Source: Pseudomonadota bacterium (GTDB taxonomy: Bacteria; Pseudomonadota; Alphaproteobacteria; Rhizobiales; Xanthobacteraceae). From it: 64,000 bases of DNA. The stretch covers positions 41,306 to 105,305 of the forward strand of contig JAEWJH010000024.1 of assembly GCA_023386635.1 (NCBI GenBank), in the 5' to 3' direction. Both the position numbers and the translations under genes were made by a program. Within the stretch, counting starts at the first letter, position 1, and each line of letters starts with the position of its first letter. Positions 1-9,041 of the stretch are shown here, in pieces. Below the pieces are notes generated by a model that had not been told where the DNA came from, made no database searches, and worked only from the letters and a program-made list of their open reading frames with translations.

Positions 1-1164
1 TGGGTGGCGAAGCGCGACGCCATGCGCGCCGAAGGGCGCATCGTCGGCATCGGTATCGGGACCGCACTGGATTCAGGCACCAACAATTTCGGCCAGTCGA
101 CGATCGTCAATCCGAAGTCCGGCCTGTCGGGCAATTCTGAGGCGGCGAATGTTCGCGTCGGCGTCGACGGGTCTCTGACGGTGATCGTCGGCTCCGTGCC
201 GCAGGGGCAGAGCCACGAAACCGTCGCGGCGCAGCTCGTCGCCAAGGAACTTGGCGTGCCGGAGGATATTGTCCGCGTGGCATCGGGCTTCGATTCCGAG
301 CGGGCGACGCATACAAGTCACTCCGGCACTTATGCCAGCCAGTTTGCCGTCACCAGCGTCGGTGCGATCCATGGCGCCGTCGAAAAAGTGCGCGGCGAAC
401 TTCTCTCCGTGGCGGCGATGCTGCTGCAGAAGCAGCGTCACGAGTTGCGCACGGGCGTGTTCGGCGGTGTCGCCGGCGTCGGCACGGCGGACGGCAGCAG
501 CCATGTTTCGTTTTCCGATATCTCCAATCTCATCAACACCAAGACGGCCGGGCTGCCGGCGGAGCTTGAGGACGTCACGCTGAACTGCCGCTATGTCTAT
601 CGCGCGCCGTTCCAGCTTCCCGATCCGGTCCGCAAATACGGCAATCTCACGCTGACCTATGCCGCACAGGTGCATGTCGGCGTGATCGAGGTCGATCCGC
701 TGACCCACAATATCCATGTGCTGGACTATGCCGCGGTCGATGACTGCGGGCGGGTGATGAACCATACGATCGTCAAGGGACAGGTGATCGGTGCGGCGGC
801 GCATGGCTTTGGCGCGGCGCTGATGGAAAACCTGCGCTACGATGCCAATGGCAATCTGCTGACGGCGACGTTCAGCGACTACTGCCCGATCACGATGCTG
901 AACATGCCGAACATCCGTTACGGCAACCGGGAATCGCCATCCCCCTTTACCTACAACGGTGCCAAGGGCATGGGCGAGGGCGGTGGCGGACCGATTTTCG
1001 CCCTGTCATCGGCGTTGCAGGACGCGCTGGCCGCGACCGGAATTCGTCTCAATCAATCGCATTACTCGCCGAGCGATCTTCATGCGGTCATGGCCGGAAT
1101 CTTGGCCGGGGCGCCGACACAGGGCGTCGCGCGGGTCAACGCCGTCCGGCAAAAGCCGGTGTAG
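1..1164 (+). CDS. Xanthine dehydrogenase/aldehyde oxidase family molybdopterin-binding subunit, 3' part
   Basis: This is the C-terminal half of a large molybdenum hydroxylase subunit; the window cuts off its 5' part, and codon 1-3 is in frame with the rest, so the GTG at position 4 is not the true start. The family binds the Mo-molybdopterin cytosine dinucleotide cofactor and hydroxylates N-heterocycles or aldehydes. Family features visible are the phrase VPQGQSHETVAAQLVAKELG (cofactor domain) and, near the end, GAKGMGEGGGGP, whose Glu (codon 976-978) is at the position of the active-site base. The usual partners (FAD and 2Fe-2S subunits) would lie upstream, outside the window. The substrate cannot be told from this fragment. 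A LysR regulator follows 63 bp downstream. Confidence 0.9.
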   Translation, partial: WVAKRDAMRAEGRIVGIGIGTALDSGTNNFGQSTIVNPKSGLSGNSEAANVRVGVDGSLTVIVGSVPQGQSHETVAAQLVAKELGVPEDIVRVASGFDSERATHTSHSGTYASQFAVTSVGAIHGAVEKVRGELLSVAAMLLQKQRHELRTGVFGGVAGVGTADGSSHVSFSDISNLINTKTAGLPAELEDVTLNCRYVYRAPFQLPDPVRKYGNLTLTYAAQVHVGVIEVDPLTHNIHVLDYAAVDDCGRVMNHTIVKGQVIGAAAHGFGAALMENLRYDANGNLLTATFSDYCPITMLNMPNIRYGNRESPSPFTYNGAKGMGEGGGGPIFALSSALQDALAATGIRLNQSHYSPSDLHAVMAGILAGAPTQGVARVNAVRQKPV

Positions 1165-1227
1165 ACGCCGGGCCGATATGGACTCCGCGATCCGGCTTTT
1201 GCACCATAGCCCGGAGCAGGCAGGATA

Positions 1228-2154
1228 GTGGGCGTGGGCAAATCAAAGGATACGGTCCGGACTCTGGCCGAGGACGGCCTTCTGTATCTCGGCCATGCCG
1301 CCCGGCTCGGCACGATGCGGGCCGCAAGTGACCTGTTCGATGTCGCGCCGTCGACCATCAGCCGTCAGATCGCCATGCTTGAGAAAGAGCTCGGCATCGA
1401 ACTGGTGGAAAAGAACCGCCATGTCGTCAAACTGACGGAAGCGGGCCGGCGCGTCCTCGCCTATTACCGCGATCAGCAGGCGCAGCGGGAGACGCTGCTC
1501 TCCGAGATCGACGATCTGAAGGGATTGCGGACGGGGCATGTCGTTGTCGCGATCGGGCAGGGGTTGATCCGGATTCCGCTGGTCGCGGCGATCCAGGAGT
1601 TCAACCGCCGCTTTCCGCGCATGACATTGACGGTCCGTAACATCGCGTCCCGCGATGTCGTCCAACTGGTCTATGAGGACGTCGTGCATTTTGGCGCCAT
1701 CCTCGATGCGTCTCCGGATCCGCGTGTGCGGACCCGCAGCACGTCGAACCAACCGCTGTTGTTCATCACCCGGCCGGACCATCCCTACGCCAACCGCCGT
1801 TCGCTGGCTGTCGCGCGGCTGGTCGGGCAGAAGCTGGTTCTGCCGCAGGAGGGATTTCGTGTCCGGGAAATTCTTGGCGCAATCGAGCAGCGCGAAGGGA
1901 TTGTTCTCGATATCGGCGTGACGGCGTCGTCGATCCAGACGCTGACGGATTGCGTTTTATCAGGTGTCGGCTCGACCATCATACCGGCCGATTGCGTCTC
2001 TGATCACATCAAGGCCGGCCGACTTGTTGCAATCCCGATCCAGGATCCGGATCTGTCGGCTGCGCGGCTGCATATCATCGTTCGCATCGGCCGAAGACTG
2101 CCTTCGAACGCTTTGGCGTTTCTTGAAATTTTGGAACGAAAACTGACTTTATGA
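1228..2154 (+). CDS. LysR family transcriptional regulator
   Basis: A 308-residue protein with the LysR layout: a winged helix-turn-helix at about residues 15-75 (phrases AASDLFDVAPSTISRQIAMLE and LTEAGRRVLAYY) and a periplasmic-binding-protein-like effector domain from about 95 to the end. The start is GTG at 1228, with an in-frame GTG two codons later; no strong ribosome site discriminates them. It follows the molybdenum hydroxylase subunit on the same strand with a short gap, so it may control that enzyme's operon or be cotranscribed with it. The effector is unknown. Confidence 0.9.
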   Translation: MGVGKSKDTVRTLAEDGLLYLGHAARLGTMRAASDLFDVAPSTISRQIAMLEKELGIELVEKNRHVVKLTEAGRRVLAYYRDQQAQRETLLSEIDDLKGLRTGHVVVAIGQGLIRIPLVAAIQEFNRRFPRMTLTVRNIASRDVVQLVYEDVVHFGAILDASPDPRVRTRSTSNQPLLFITRPDHPYANRRSLAVARLVGQKLVLPQEGFRVREILGAIEQREGIVLDIGVTASSIQTLTDCVLSGVGSTIIPADCVSDHIKAGRLVAIPIQDPDLSAARLHIIVRIGRRLPSNALAFLEILERKLTL

Positions 2155-2540
2155 CGAGATCGAAGAATTCGATCTTCAGTACAAAGAGTGATTGCTTACA
2201 TGGCCGGCATTTTTTTCCGAGTTACTTAATTCGCCGCGATTTTAGGCTACTTCACTTCGCTGTATGACAGAATCGTAAGAGCGTTTGTGCAGACTAACGG
2301 AAGTTCGCTTTGGCGCAGACGCATCTGCATTCGGTAAAGTCTGGCTCCCCCTCTGATGTTTACTGGAGTGAAACTGCGAACGTCTGCGGGGGTATTGATT
2401 GCGTCCTCCAGCTGCAGCTGACTGATCCTGCTATGAAATCCATAACTGCCCCACGATTGTGGGACCATCCGATGTAGCAACAACGGTGTGCTGTTTAACT
2501 CACATATCGTATATTTCCTTATCTGGACACAAGTTGCCAT
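2155..2540. other. Intergenic region, no gene recognised
   Basis: About 390 bp of noticeably more AT-rich sequence between the LysR gene and the first phosphatase remnant. A 97-codon open frame on the minus strand (2247-2540) has no recognisable motif, no convincing ribosome site and starts exactly where the pseudogene stops, so it is not called as a gene. Confidence 0.5.
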
Positions 2541-3090
2541 TCAAACTTGGAGAAATTCCAGGGGCATTCTATTGTCGTCGTTGAACATTGCGGCCGTGAG
2601 CTTTCGCCCAAAGACCGCGCCGGTATCGAGGTTAACCCGGTTGGGGTGAACCTCTGGCTTGCCATCCCGCTGTGGCGTATGTCCGTGGACAACTAGAAGT
2701 CCGTGGTCGTCGGTCGATGACAGGAATGGCTCCCTGATCCAGAGCATGTCGTCACGGGTTTGTCGGTCGAGCGGGATGCCCGGTCGGATGCCGGCATGGA
2801 CGAAGAACCGTTGCCCGTCATCGTAATGGGTCGGCAGGTTGCGGATCCAGGTGAGATGGTCCTGCGGAAATTCTGTCATTGAACTGATCCCGTAGGATCG
2901 TAGAGTGGCGTCTCCGCCGCTGTCGAGCCATCTCGCCTCATCGATAAAGTTGTCGGCACGAAGGAGAAGGTCTCGTGGTTGCCGGCAAGAGCAATGACCC
3001 GGTCGGGGTCGGCGGTCTGCATGTCCATGATGGTCTGGATAACGCCGCGGCTATCGGGGCCGCGGTCAGTCGTCCGGAGAACTCGAGGAG
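2541..3090 (-). pseudogene. Metallophosphatase (Ser/Thr phosphatase-like) pseudogene, copy 1
   Basis: Reading on the minus strand, the fragment retains conserved calcineurin-like phosphoesterase motifs: DRG, then LAGNHE, HAGIRPGIP, and VHGHTPQRDGKP. It is broken. Compared with the second copy at 17674-18240, one base is missing near 2970, so the frame shifts directly after GNHE. The first metal motif is damaged by a small deletion before DRG, and the N-terminal GDxHG region is absent upstream of about 3090. The middle part (about 2843-2970) is almost identical to copy 2, while the 3' part differs much more. Not expected to give an active enzyme. Confidence 0.8.
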
Positions 3091-3801
3091 AAATATGGCC
3101 TTCGTCAAACGCCGCTGAACCCGGAAGTGAAATACCTATTCGTTTTGTTGAATCGAAACTGGCGGAGGGGCATGGAGCCGCTTGAGGTTTACCATGCCGC
3201 CGATTTCGCATGAAAGTGCGGCGCTCCGAGGCCGCGAAGTGCAAATTCGTGCTTGCTGTTAGTCAGGGCGTGGTCCGGGGATGTTTCCTTCCAGATCAGT
3301 GGCTTGAAGCGAGCGCGGAGAACTTCCCTGGTCGGAGCCCGAGCCGAACCGATCCGGCTTTGTTGGGCGACCAGCTCCTTCGCATGTCTGGGACGAATAC
3401 GTCCCGAACCTGCTGCCCAACCATGCGTTGCCAGGTGGTAAGGGGCCAAGGAGCCAAGGCGCCAAGGAGCCAAGGAGCCAAGGAGCTTCTGCTACTGGCC
3501 TCGTCAGAGCTGAATGCGGTGCATCGATATGGCAACTGACGAGGCGAGCGAATATTGTCTTTTCGCTGCGCAGCCTTCTGACCGAAAGGCGTGAAGGGTT
3601 GAACAAAATCAAACTAACTTCCCAGCAGTTCGGCTGTCATCGCGACTAGCCATGGAACGGGTTCGTCCTCGAGCTAAGGTCGCGATTGTAGTAAGTCATT
3701 GCTGCCGAAGGACGCGTAGCATCTTCACTTGCTGTTCTTTGGAACAGAAACGTATTCATCGAAGTTAGAGTCGAGGGGGTAAAAGACCGGAGGATTTTCC
3801 T
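3091..3801. other. Spacer without a recognised gene, containing a short tandem repeat
   Basis: Some 700 bp between the phosphatase remnant and the small secreted protein. Open frames here are short and look random; several appear only because the 8-bp tandem repeat at 3445-3484 stays open in all frames. No promoter or RNA gene was recognised. Confidence 0.4.
3445..3484. repeat. Tandem repeat, five copies of an 8-bp unit
   Basis: Five head-to-tail copies of GCCAAGGA; the second copy ends in C instead of A. Two more copies of the same unit occur at 4080-4095. Confidence 0.9.
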
Positions 3802-4080
3802 ATGCGCCCTGCGCTTATTGCCATTTGTCTGGCATCTTCGGTCGGAATGGCCGATGCTCAGACGTCATCAGATCCCAAACAGCCCGACAAGTCCGAACAT
3901 AGCACCGGCCGCACCATGACTCCGGAGACCAAGGGTCAGTTGCAGCCACAGGGTTGGACGGGCCCCATTGACACCAAGTCTGGTGGTGCGCCGGCGGAAA
4001 GTCCGCAGGGCCAGAGCCCGCCCGGCATGCAGCCGGCACCCGAAGGTTCTTCGAAAACAACGGTCGAGCCCGACAAGTAG
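3802..4080 (+). CDS. Small secreted hypothetical protein
   Basis: A 92-residue protein with a Sec signal peptide (about residues 1-19, cut after ADA) and a Pro/Gly/Gln/Ser-rich hydrophilic mature part with no cysteine, probably unstructured and periplasmic. A ribosome site (GGAGGA, 3789-3794) precedes the ATG. Similar low-complexity exported proteins are common in Bradyrhizobium relatives; no function is known to me. Its stop codon lies at the edge of two copies of the 8-bp repeat also found upstream. Confidence 0.65.
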   Translation: MRPALIAICLASSVGMADAQTSSDPKQPDKSEHSTGRTMTPETKGQLQPQGWTGPIDTKSGGAPAESPQGQSPPGMQPAPEGSSKTTVEPDK

Positions 4081-4095
4081 CCAAGGAGCCAAGGG
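4080..4095. repeat. Two copies of the 8-bp repeat unit
   Basis: GCCAAGGA then GCCAAGGG, beginning with the last base of the preceding stop codon. It is the same unit as the five-copy array 600 bp upstream. Confidence 0.8.
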
Positions 4096-4226
4096 CATTT
4101 GCACATCAGCGCGGAACGGGCGCGGTGGTCGACTGGCTGTTACGCTTGCGTTGCCGGTTCTCTTGTCTCGCCATGGCCGCTGTCGCTGGTTAGAGTTGCT
4201 CCCCTGTGTGAACAACAGGTCTTTCG

Positions 4227-5522
4227 ATGCTTTGGCGGCGTTGCTTTTGCATTGTTTTGTTTGCTGTTTCGGTCGATCTTGTGACGCGGGGAAACGTGCT
4301 TGCGCAACTGCGCGGTCACGGTGGCCCTGTACGGGCTTTGGCCATTTCACCTGATGGCGCGACTGCCATCTCCGGTAGCTTCGATAGTTCCGCCATTCGC
4401 TGGTCGCTGGCGCGTCATGCCGCGCAGCAGGTGTTGCGCTTCCATGCCGGCGCGGTCAATGCCGTCGGTTTTGTGCAAGATGGGCGTATGGTCACCGCTG
4501 GTGCCGATGGGCGGATTGTACTGTGGCGTCCGGGCCGACCGCAGCCGGATATGGCGTTCGAGGGGCATAGTGCGCTGATTGCCGCACTCGCAGTGGCCCC
4601 GGACAGTTCGATGCTGGCAACCGCCTCGTGGGATCGCACTGTTCGTCTTTGGAGCGTTGTAGGCGACGCCGTCGGTGTGTTTGAAGGGCATACGCAGAAT
4701 GTCAACGGCGTTGCATTTACCCCGGACGGTCGGGCGCTCGTCAGCGTCGGCTACGATTTGACGTTGCGCATCTGGCCAGTTGGCGGTGCGGGGTCGCCAA
4801 CCGTCGTGGCTTTGCCATCCCCGCTCAATGCCGTGTCCGTCGCGCCAGACGGCGAGATTGTCGCCGGCGGAGCAGACGGCAAGATCTATTTCTTGACGAA
4901 AGCGGGTGTGCGCACCGGTGAGATGCAGGCGGAGTCGTCACCGGTCATTGCCATCGCAATGTCGCAGGATGGCGCCCTTATTGCCGCAGCTGGCATTCGA
5001 GGGTCGGTCACATTGGTGGAACGCAAAGAGCGCAAGGTCACCCGAACGCTGGTCGGTCCGGGGCTGCCAGTGTGGTCTGTGGCCTTCTTCCCCGACAACC
5101 GCACGCTGCTGACCGGCGGTGCTGATCACGTGATCCGCCGCTGGGATGCGGTGACCGGCAACCCGATCGGTTTCACCGTGGCCGGCCTTCCGGAAGATCC
5201 GCTGGCAGCTTATGCGGGAGATCATGGTGCCGAAGTGTTTCGGGCCTGTGTCGCTTGCCACACATTATCGCCGAACGACAGCCCTCGCGCCGGCCCTACG
5301 CTTGCCGGGATTTTTGGCCGCAAGATCGCGAGCTTGCCCGGCTATAATTTTTCCGACGCGCTCACAAAAATGGACATCGTCTGGACACCCGAAACGGTGG
5401 CCAAACTGTTCGAGGTTGGTCCGACGGCCTACACACCCGGCACCAAGATGCCGGAGCAGCAGCTCGGCTCTGCGGAGGATCGCAAGGCGCTGACGGATTT
5501 TCTCGCGAAAGCCACGAAATAA
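4227..5522 (+). CDS. WD40 repeat protein with C-terminal cytochrome c domain
   Basis: A 431-residue exported protein. An N-terminal hydrophobic stretch (about residues 4-26) acts as signal peptide. Residues about 28-320 hold WD40-type blades (phrases such as SPDGATAISGSFDSSAIRW and DSSMLATASWDRTVRLW), forming a beta propeller. The C-terminal 110 residues are a small class I cytochrome c: heme motif CVACH at about residues 340-345 and a probable axial Met in GTKMPEQ near 408. It should act in the periplasm as an electron carrier or redox partner scaffold. It lies next to, and convergent with, the Fe-S protein gene of the formate dehydrogenase locus; a role in that electron chain is only an inference. 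Confidence 0.85.
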   Translation: MLWRRCFCIVLFAVSVDLVTRGNVLAQLRGHGGPVRALAISPDGATAISGSFDSSAIRWSLARHAAQQVLRFHAGAVNAVGFVQDGRMVTAGADGRIVLWRPGRPQPDMAFEGHSALIAALAVAPDSSMLATASWDRTVRLWSVVGDAVGVFEGHTQNVNGVAFTPDGRALVSVGYDLTLRIWPVGGAGSPTVVALPSPLNAVSVAPDGEIVAGGADGKIYFLTKAGVRTGEMQAESSPVIAIAMSQDGALIAAAGIRGSVTLVERKERKVTRTLVGPGLPVWSVAFFPDNRTLLTGGADHVIRRWDAVTGNPIGFTVAGLPEDPLAAYAGDHGAEVFRACVACHTLSPNDSPRAGPTLAGIFGRKIASLPGYNFSDALTKMDIVWTPETVAKLFEVGPTAYTPGTKMPEQQLGSAEDRKALTDFLAKATK

Positions 5523-5554
5523 TGATGTGGCGCGAACGGTGTCGCAGAAAGTTG

Positions 5555-7579
5555 TCAGGTCTCTGATTTCTCTTCGCGCTCGCGCAAATAATCGTCCGTG
5601 GTGCGCGGGGGGGCGCGTTCGGGGATGCCGGTGAACGGATCGAACTTCTCTTCGCTCATGGTGATCACGCGGCAGTCCGCGCACATCCGCACCACGTCGA
5701 GCCGCTTGGCCGAGTTCTTGAACATCCAGTGCTGGCCTTCCAGCTTGGCCACCACCCGGTCGACACTGCTCTTGACGCCGAATGCCGTGCCGCAACGAAT
5801 GCAATGGGCCGGCTGTTCTTCCTTCATGACGCGCGGTCGCGCGGTCGCGGCGCGGAAATCGATCTGCGGCGTTAGGCTGATGACCTTCTCCGGGCACGTT
5901 GCGACGCAAAGGCCGCATTGCACGCACGCATCCTCGGAAAAACGAAGCATCGGCTTGTCGGGGTCGTCCGACAATGCGCCGGTCGGGCAGGAGGAGACGC
6001 ACGACAGACAGAGGGTGCAGCCTTCGGCGTTCACATTGACGGTGCCGAATGGCGCGCCCTGTGGAAGGGGAATGATGTCGACCGGCGCAGGGGCCACACG
6101 ATGGAGCTCACGCACGGCGAGCCGCATGATTTCACGCTTGCCGCCGACCGGCACAAAGCTCGCGGGTTTTGCTGCGACGATGGCTGGCTGAACGGCACGC
6201 AGCAATTCACCGAGCCTGTCGGGATCGTCCGTCTCTATGGTGGCGATGCAGCCGTCGCCGAAACCGAGTCCGGTTAGGACGGGTTCGGCGAGCGCAAGGG
6301 TTCTGTACAAGCCGGCAAGATCGTGACGCGGCTTCGCGCGCAGCAGAAACCGTATGCCGGAAGCGCCATAGGCGAACGCGGCGGCAATCGTTTCAAGTCC
6401 GACCTGGGTGATTTCGTTGACCGCAAGCGGCATGACATTGTGCGGAAGGCCATCGCCAAACCGCGCCAGCGCGTCGATCAGAGCGCCGCCGTGGTCGTCG
6501 TCGTGCAGCAAGATGACGGCCTGCTCGCCGCCGGCGGCGCAGTATGTGGAGAGCATCGTGCGCAGCTTGCGGAGCAAGGCGTCGGCAGGCGGCAATGCGT
6601 AAGACGCGGCTCCCGTCGGACAGACCGCAGCGCATTGGCCGCAACCGGCGCACACTTCGGCGTTGATGGCAACTTGATCGCCGGCGGGCGTGATGGCCCC
6701 GGTTGGGCAAAGATCGAGGCAACGATGGCAGCCGACGATGCTCGAGCGCGAATGCGCGCAGAGACTGCCGCTGAAATTCACGTAGCGCGGCTTGTCGAAG
6801 CTGCCGGTCAGGTCGCGCGCCGTCATCACCGCGCGCAGCACGGCGGCGGGATCGCCGGGGTCGGCGCGCAGATAGCCGTCGCGCAACTCGTGCGCCGGAA
6901 ACAGTGGCGTGCCGCCGGTCAGGTCGAGCACCAGATCGCAGTGCGAAGTTGTCCCGTCACGCGGCGCGTCAAACACCAAGACCTCCCGTGACGAAGGCAG
7001 CGGCGCGGCGAAATCGTCGACCGTCAGTTCAAAGGCGCCGAGATGGCCTTTGGCGATGCGGATCGTACCCTTGACGATCGGAAAATCGGCAATGCGCGGT
7101 GGCGTCAGCGGACCGGGCTTGGTGATGAGCACGGTGATGTCGAGATGCTCGGCAAGCAGCTTGCCGGCTTCGATCGCCCGCTCGTCGCGGCCATATACTA
7201 ATGTAACGCCGTTACTGGAGAGGCTGATCAGTGGATAGTCCGGCATCGGCTCGGCGGCGGCTGCGAATAGCGCGGCCATCTTCGGCCCGGCCTGCGCGCC
7301 ATCTGCGGACCAGCCGGCATTTTCGCGTACATTGACGAACGAGATGGCACCGGCCTTCTCTCCGGCTTCGTTGGTAAACAGCGGGGATTCCTGGGTGCAG
7401 CCGACAGTGACAGGCCCGCCTTCCGCCATCGCAGCGCGAAAGCGGCTGATTTCGGAGCGGCACAGATGGTTTGCCGTCGCCACTTCGGCGCCATGGCAGC
7501 CGCGCCTTATCGCTTCGGCGTCGAGCGGCATCGTGTTCTCGCATGAACACGCCAGGATTTTTCGAGGTCGATCCGCCAT
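5555..7579 (-). CDS. Multi-cluster 4Fe-4S binding protein of the formate dehydrogenase locus
   Basis: A 674-residue cytoplasmic protein. The start is taken at the ATG at 7579 (MADRPRK...), because the 29 codons upstream look random. It has two pairs of ferredoxin-type cysteine motifs: CHRCLDLCP with CAGCGQCAAVCP at about residues 284-320, and CTLCLSCVSSCP with CVQCGLCVATCP at about 521-570, plus later CIRC and CADC pairs near 593 and 633. Proteins of this kind recur beside formate dehydrogenase genes and DUF3305/DUF3306 genes in alphaproteobacteria; the precise role (electron transfer or maturation) is not established. It is divergent from the accessory operon starting at 7726, sharing its control region. 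Confidence 0.85.
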   Translation of the reverse strand: MADRPRKILACSCENTMPLDAEAIRRGCHGAEVATANHLCRSEISRFRAAMAEGGPVTVGCTQESPLFTNEAGEKAGAISFVNVRENAGWSADGAQAGPKMAALFAAAAEPMPDYPLISLSSNGVTLVYGRDERAIEAGKLLAEHLDITVLITKPGPLTPPRIADFPIVKGTIRIAKGHLGAFELTVDDFAAPLPSSREVLVFDAPRDGTTSHCDLVLDLTGGTPLFPAHELRDGYLRADPGDPAAVLRAVMTARDLTGSFDKPRYVNFSGSLCAHSRSSIVGCHRCLDLCPTGAITPAGDQVAINAEVCAGCGQCAAVCPTGAASYALPPADALLRKLRTMLSTYCAAGGEQAVILLHDDDHGGALIDALARFGDGLPHNVMPLAVNEITQVGLETIAAAFAYGASGIRFLLRAKPRHDLAGLYRTLALAEPVLTGLGFGDGCIATIETDDPDRLGELLRAVQPAIVAAKPASFVPVGGKREIMRLAVRELHRVAPAPVDIIPLPQGAPFGTVNVNAEGCTLCLSCVSSCPTGALSDDPDKPMLRFSEDACVQCGLCVATCPEKVISLTPQIDFRAATARPRVMKEEQPAHCIRCGTAFGVKSSVDRVVAKLEGQHWMFKNSAKRLDVVRMCADCRVITMSEEKFDPFTGIPERAPPRTTDDYLREREEKSET

Positions 7580-7725
7580 GGTGTCGTTGTTCCAAAGGCG
7601 ACCCGCAAACCTTGGATCGGTTTGTCGAGGTGGCGACAGATGGTGCGCGAATTCGTTTAAACCCACCGCTGTCCATAAGTATATGCTATATTATAACGAC
7701 TACAAAGTATCCGCGGAGACCATCA
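7580..7725. promoter_or_regulatory. Divergent promoter region of the formate dehydrogenase accessory genes
   Basis: This 146-bp gap separates the Fe-S protein gene from the accessory operon. Its core is an AT-rich stretch (7672-7698) in otherwise GC-rich DNA, holding TATATGCTATATTATAACGA (7680-7699), which offers -10-like elements on both strands and is partly like one half of a ModE (molybdate regulator) site, TATATAACGAT. The ModE reading is speculative. Confidence 0.4.
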
Positions 7726-8481
7726 GTGACATCGGCCGGCCGGTCCCGTGAGCCATTTGCCCCGGTTCTCAGTTTGCCCCCGCCGTTCACGCTGGTGACG
7801 TTGCGGGAGATGGGTGATGCGTTCCAGCACGCCATCGATATCGCCGCCGAAGCCGGTGCGGGAACTCTGACGTATGTCGGCCGCTTCGATCTCGCCGAAT
7901 TCGCAGTGGTGCTGGAGCCGGACGAGCCGTTGCGCACTGCGCGCCGCGTTCTCTACGCCGGGATGACCGCACTGACGGATGCGCTGCTTGCTTATGCGCC
8001 GCCCGAGAAAATGGTGGCGATCGACTGGCCCGATGCGATCCGCATTGACGGCGGGCTCGTCGGCGGCGGGCGACTCGGCTGGCCAAAAGATGCGCGGGAA
8101 GACGAGCCGCCGGCCTGGACCGTCTTCGGCGCGATGATCCGCACTGTGTCGATGACCGGTGCGGAGCCAGGGGTGCATCCGCTCGCCTCGGCACTGGAAC
8201 AGGAGGGGTTCGACGATGTCGGCGCAAAGCAGATCACGGAAAGTTTTGCGCGCCATCTGATGGTCGCAACCCACATGTGGCAGACGCAGGGCTTCGGTGA
8301 GGTCGCGAAGGAATATCTGCAGCGATTGCCGCGCGAGCGTGGTGTCAGCTCAAGGATCGACGATAATGGCGATCTCCTGACGCGCCGGACCGGCAGGACA
8401 GATGTCGACCGCCATAAATTACTGCCCGCTTTGACGGCTCCGTCGTGGTTCGATCCCGTAACGCGAGGGCCAAGACTTTGA
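7726..8481 (+). CDS. Biotin/lipoate-protein ligase family protein (DUF4444-type)
   Basis: A 251-residue protein, taken to begin at GTG 7726 with GGAG 9 bases upstream; a longer open frame reaches back through the opposite gene but is not protein-like there. The central part (about residues 25-170) resembles the lipoate/biotin ligase fold used in this locus type (phrases GTLTYVGRFDLAEFAVVLEP, MVAIDWPDAIRIDGG), and the C-terminal part is the short domain seen only in this family. Family members recur as the first gene after the divergent Fe-S protein in rhizobial formate dehydrogenase loci. Whether it transfers lipoate or biotin, or has another role, is unknown. Its stop overlaps the next start (TTGA). 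Confidence 0.75.
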   Translation: MTSAGRSREPFAPVLSLPPPFTLVTLREMGDAFQHAIDIAAEAGAGTLTYVGRFDLAEFAVVLEPDEPLRTARRVLYAGMTALTDALLAYAPPEKMVAIDWPDAIRIDGGLVGGGRLGWPKDAREDEPPAWTVFGAMIRTVSMTGAEPGVHPLASALEQEGFDDVGAKQITESFARHLMVATHMWQTQGFGEVAKEYLQRLPRERGVSSRIDDNGDLLTRRTGRTDVDRHKLLPALTAPSWFDPVTRGPRL

Positions 8482-9041
8482 CCGATCCGACCATCAAGCT
8501 GCTGCGCACGATCGCGCTCGATCCATCGGATACGTTCGTGTTCGATCCGGTGGCCGAGCCCGGTGAGTGGGCTGTGTCGGGCGCGTTCCGGTTTTGGGAT
8601 CGTGATCCGTCGATCCTCGAAGGCAAAGTACGCTCGGCGTTTCGCAGCGGATTTCTCGGTGTACAGTCGTGGGGCTGGTCGACGCTGGTGCAGATTGTCG
8701 AAGCGTCTGCGGATGATCGCGCCGCCGTGGTCGAGCTCCTGGCGCAACAACTCATCGACAAACTCGGCGCCCCCGATCTGGCGACTGCCCGCCATGCGGC
8801 CGAGGATGAAATCGCATTCGTGCGATCGTTGTGCGATCATCCTCGAGATACGCTGGTGGCTGTTCACCGCAGCACCGGGAACGGCGAGATCCGCGAGGCA
8901 TTCCGCACCCTGCAGCCGCGCAACGGTCCGAAGCCGTGGCGCGTCTTCTCGTTCAAGGATGCAGAGAACGAGGAGCAGCCTGCCGAGCACGTCGATCTGG
9001 TGGGGATGATTGGCGGCGGGACGGAGCGAGAGAGGACATGA
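8478..9041 (+). CDS. DUF6505-type formate dehydrogenase accessory protein
   Basis: A 187-residue protein of unknown function. The start is the TTG at 8478, which overlaps the preceding stop in TTGA. That start is tightly coupled and leaves the conserved opening (KLLRTIALDPSDTFVF) near the N-terminus. No cysteine clusters, no membrane segment. Recognised from its position and from phrases typical of the family (AAEPGEW-like VAEPGEWAVSGAF and EHVDLVG near the end). It is translationally coupled on both sides, which argues that the product acts with its neighbours in maturing or operating formate dehydrogenase. Confidence 0.7.
   Translation: MTDPTIKLLRTIALDPSDTFVFDPVAEPGEWAVSGAFRFWDRDPSILEGKVRSAFRSGFLGVQSWGWSTLVQIVEASADDRAAVVELLAQQLIDKLGAPDLATARHAAEDEIAFVRSLCDHPRDTLVAVHRSTGNGEIREAFRTLQPRNGPKPWRVFSFKDAENEEQPAEHVDLVGMIGGGTERERT

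Noticed and set aside
2247..2540. 97-codon minus frame
   Set aside because: No ribosome site, no motif and begins precisely after the phosphatase remnant.
3445..3484. Peptide repeats in open frames over the 8-bp array
   Set aside because: An 8-bp unit reads open in several frames by chance; no gene features support them.
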